A stretch of DNA of 61,123 nt. Source: Scatonaster sp045598705. Its GTDB lineage: Bacteria; Bacillota; Clostridia; Saccharofermentanales; Saccharofermentanaceae. Position 1 is the stretch's first letter. Each line of letters starts with the position of its first letter. The stretch is taken from NCBI GenBank assembly GCA_045598705.1, contig JAZLMM010000054.1, positions 1 to 61,123 on the forward strand, in the 5' to 3' direction. Below the pieces are notes generated by a model, which searched no databases, was not told where the DNA came from, and saw only the letters and a program-made list of their open reading frames with translations. Below are positions 60,686 through 61,123 of the stretch, one piece after another. A program made the translations under genes and the position numbers.

Positions 60686-60844
60686 GTGTCATGCTCCATA
60701 CAAATTCTCTATAATAATGTTACCCCTTTTTAGAACAATCAGCAATAAAGAAAGAAGCGAATATACAAAAAATACACATTTTTTTGACATTCGTTTTGGG
60801 AGATGTTCACCTTCCACAAACCACAGGTGGTTTTCCTTCTGCTC

Positions 60845-60873
60845 TTGACGTAGTCGCCCTTGACTCTTATAAT
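60845..60873 (+). promoter_or_regulatory. Promoter of tRNA-Ser
   Basis: TTGACG (60845-60850) and TATAAT (60868-60873) are exactly 17 bases apart, 13 bases before the tRNA. Confidence 0.8.
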
Positions 60874-60886
60874 CGAATAGCAATTT

Positions 60887-60977
60887 GGAGACGTATCGAA
60901 GTGGTCATAACGGGGCGCACTCGAAATGCGTTAGCCGGTTTTTCGGCTCGAGGGTTCGAATCCCTCCGTCTCCGCCA
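60887..60977 (+). tRNA. tRNA-Ser (anticodon CGA)
   Basis: A 91-base tRNA including the encoded CCA. The acceptor stem is GGAGACG with CGTCTCC. The anticodon stem GCGCA/TGCGT encloses CTCGAAA, so the anticodon is CGA and reads UCG. The long variable arm (TAGCCGG...TCGGCT) is the class II signature of Ser. The T arm is GAGGGTTCGAATCCCTC. The Ser call is firm. Confidence 0.93.
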
Positions 60978-60990
60978 AATTTCATGAAGT

Positions 60991-61033
60991 TACCCCCATT
61001 TTTTGTACAGCGATGTACAATGAAAAGGGGGTA
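60991..61033. repeat. Palindrome between tRNA-Ser and the insertion sequence
   Basis: TACCCCC-ATTTTTTGTACA, a GCGA loop, then TGTACAATGAAAAGGGGGTA form a long imperfect hairpin. It may be a subterminal structure of the insertion element and may also terminate the tRNA transcript. Confidence 0.6.
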
Positions 61034-61038
61034 CTTTT

Positions 61039-61123
61039 ATGCTAATAACAAGAGAAACCAAGTTAAAGATCGTAAAAATGCATCTGGTAGAAGGTGTAAC
61101 ATTGCAGGAATTGTCTGAACAAT
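61039..61123 (+). mobile_element. Start of a transposase gene (IS3-type OrfA-like), cut by the window edge
   Basis: Only 28 codons are visible: MLITRETKLKIVKMHLVEGV then TLQELSEQ. The charged N-terminus and VEGVTLQELSEQ pattern are the first helix-turn-helix of IS3-family OrfA-type transposases. GGGGG lies nine bases before the ATG. The rest is beyond the window, so the family is tentative. Confidence 0.55.

Overview
The window reads as chromosomal DNA of a strictly anaerobic, low-to-mid GC Firmicute, most likely a Clostridia / Lachnospiraceae-type gut or rumen bacterium. The signs are AGGAGG-type ribosome binding sites, TTGACA/TATAAT and extended -10 (TGnTATAAT) promoters, rubrerythrin and desulfoferrodoxin for oxygen defence, LPXTG surface anchoring, many Ala/Gly-Cys lipoboxes followed by KK(D/E), and HD-GYP cyclic-di-GMP enzymes. 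I cannot name the genus. All assignments come from reading the sequence and from knowledge of protein families; no database search was run.

Layout. 0.4-7.5 kb: a tautomerase/MBL-hydrolase operon; a QueT queuosine-precursor transporter behind what looks like a translational preQ1-I riboswitch; an NADPH oxidoreductase; an array of 64-bp hairpin repeats; a split chromate transporter pair; and an HTH-MntA / HepT toxin-antitoxin operon that runs by a 1-nt overlap into an APH-like kinase gene. 7.6-22.2 kb: envelope genes, namely a lipoprotein, a 1347-aa FG-GAP/FN3/collagen-like surface protein, a second hairpin-repeat array, another lipoprotein, rubrerythrin, and an 1815-aa LPKTG adhesin with four 345-bp repeats. 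22.3-30.7 kb: an NSS transporter, an 81-bp palindromic repeat array, then four consecutive zinc-ribbon/two-TM genes of two types (A, B, C and an A+B fusion) and a lipoprotein. 31-39.4 kb: an XRE regulator, TspO, desulfoferrodoxin, a lipoprotein, three more zinc-ribbon membrane proteins plus a fragment of a fourth, a second 81-bp repeat array, a Nudix-HAD fusion and a glycerol-1-phosphate dehydrogenase. 39.5-50.7 kb: two MATE exporters (one carrying an RsbW-like domain), three tandem paralogous lipoproteins, a hydrolase, a 7TM HD-GYP protein, an APC permease, a small membrane protein and an RsmC-like methyltransferase. 50.7-57.6 kb: a possible small-toxin/antisense locus, rpiA, and a phosphorelay (HTH-pseudo-DHp-REC, REC-HD-GYP, HPt, hybrid histidine kinase). 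57.7 kb to the end: a hydrolase, aminopeptidase P, a hexapeptide acetyltransferase, tRNA-Ser(CGA) and the left edge of an insertion sequence.

How it fits together. Much of the window serves the cell envelope and sensing: lipoproteins, two giant surface proteins, zinc-ribbon membrane proteins, exporters, and a cyclic-di-GMP-degrading phosphorelay. The best candidates for something undescribed are the A/B/C/A+B zinc-ribbon membrane cluster (24.5-28.9 kb), the HTH-MntA/HepT/kinase triplet (5.8-7.5 kb), the regulator with a histidine-less DHp domain (52.2 kb), the MATE-RsbW fusion (39.5 kb), and the families of tandem palindromic intergenic arrays (3.5, 13.1, 23.9 and 35.9 kb).
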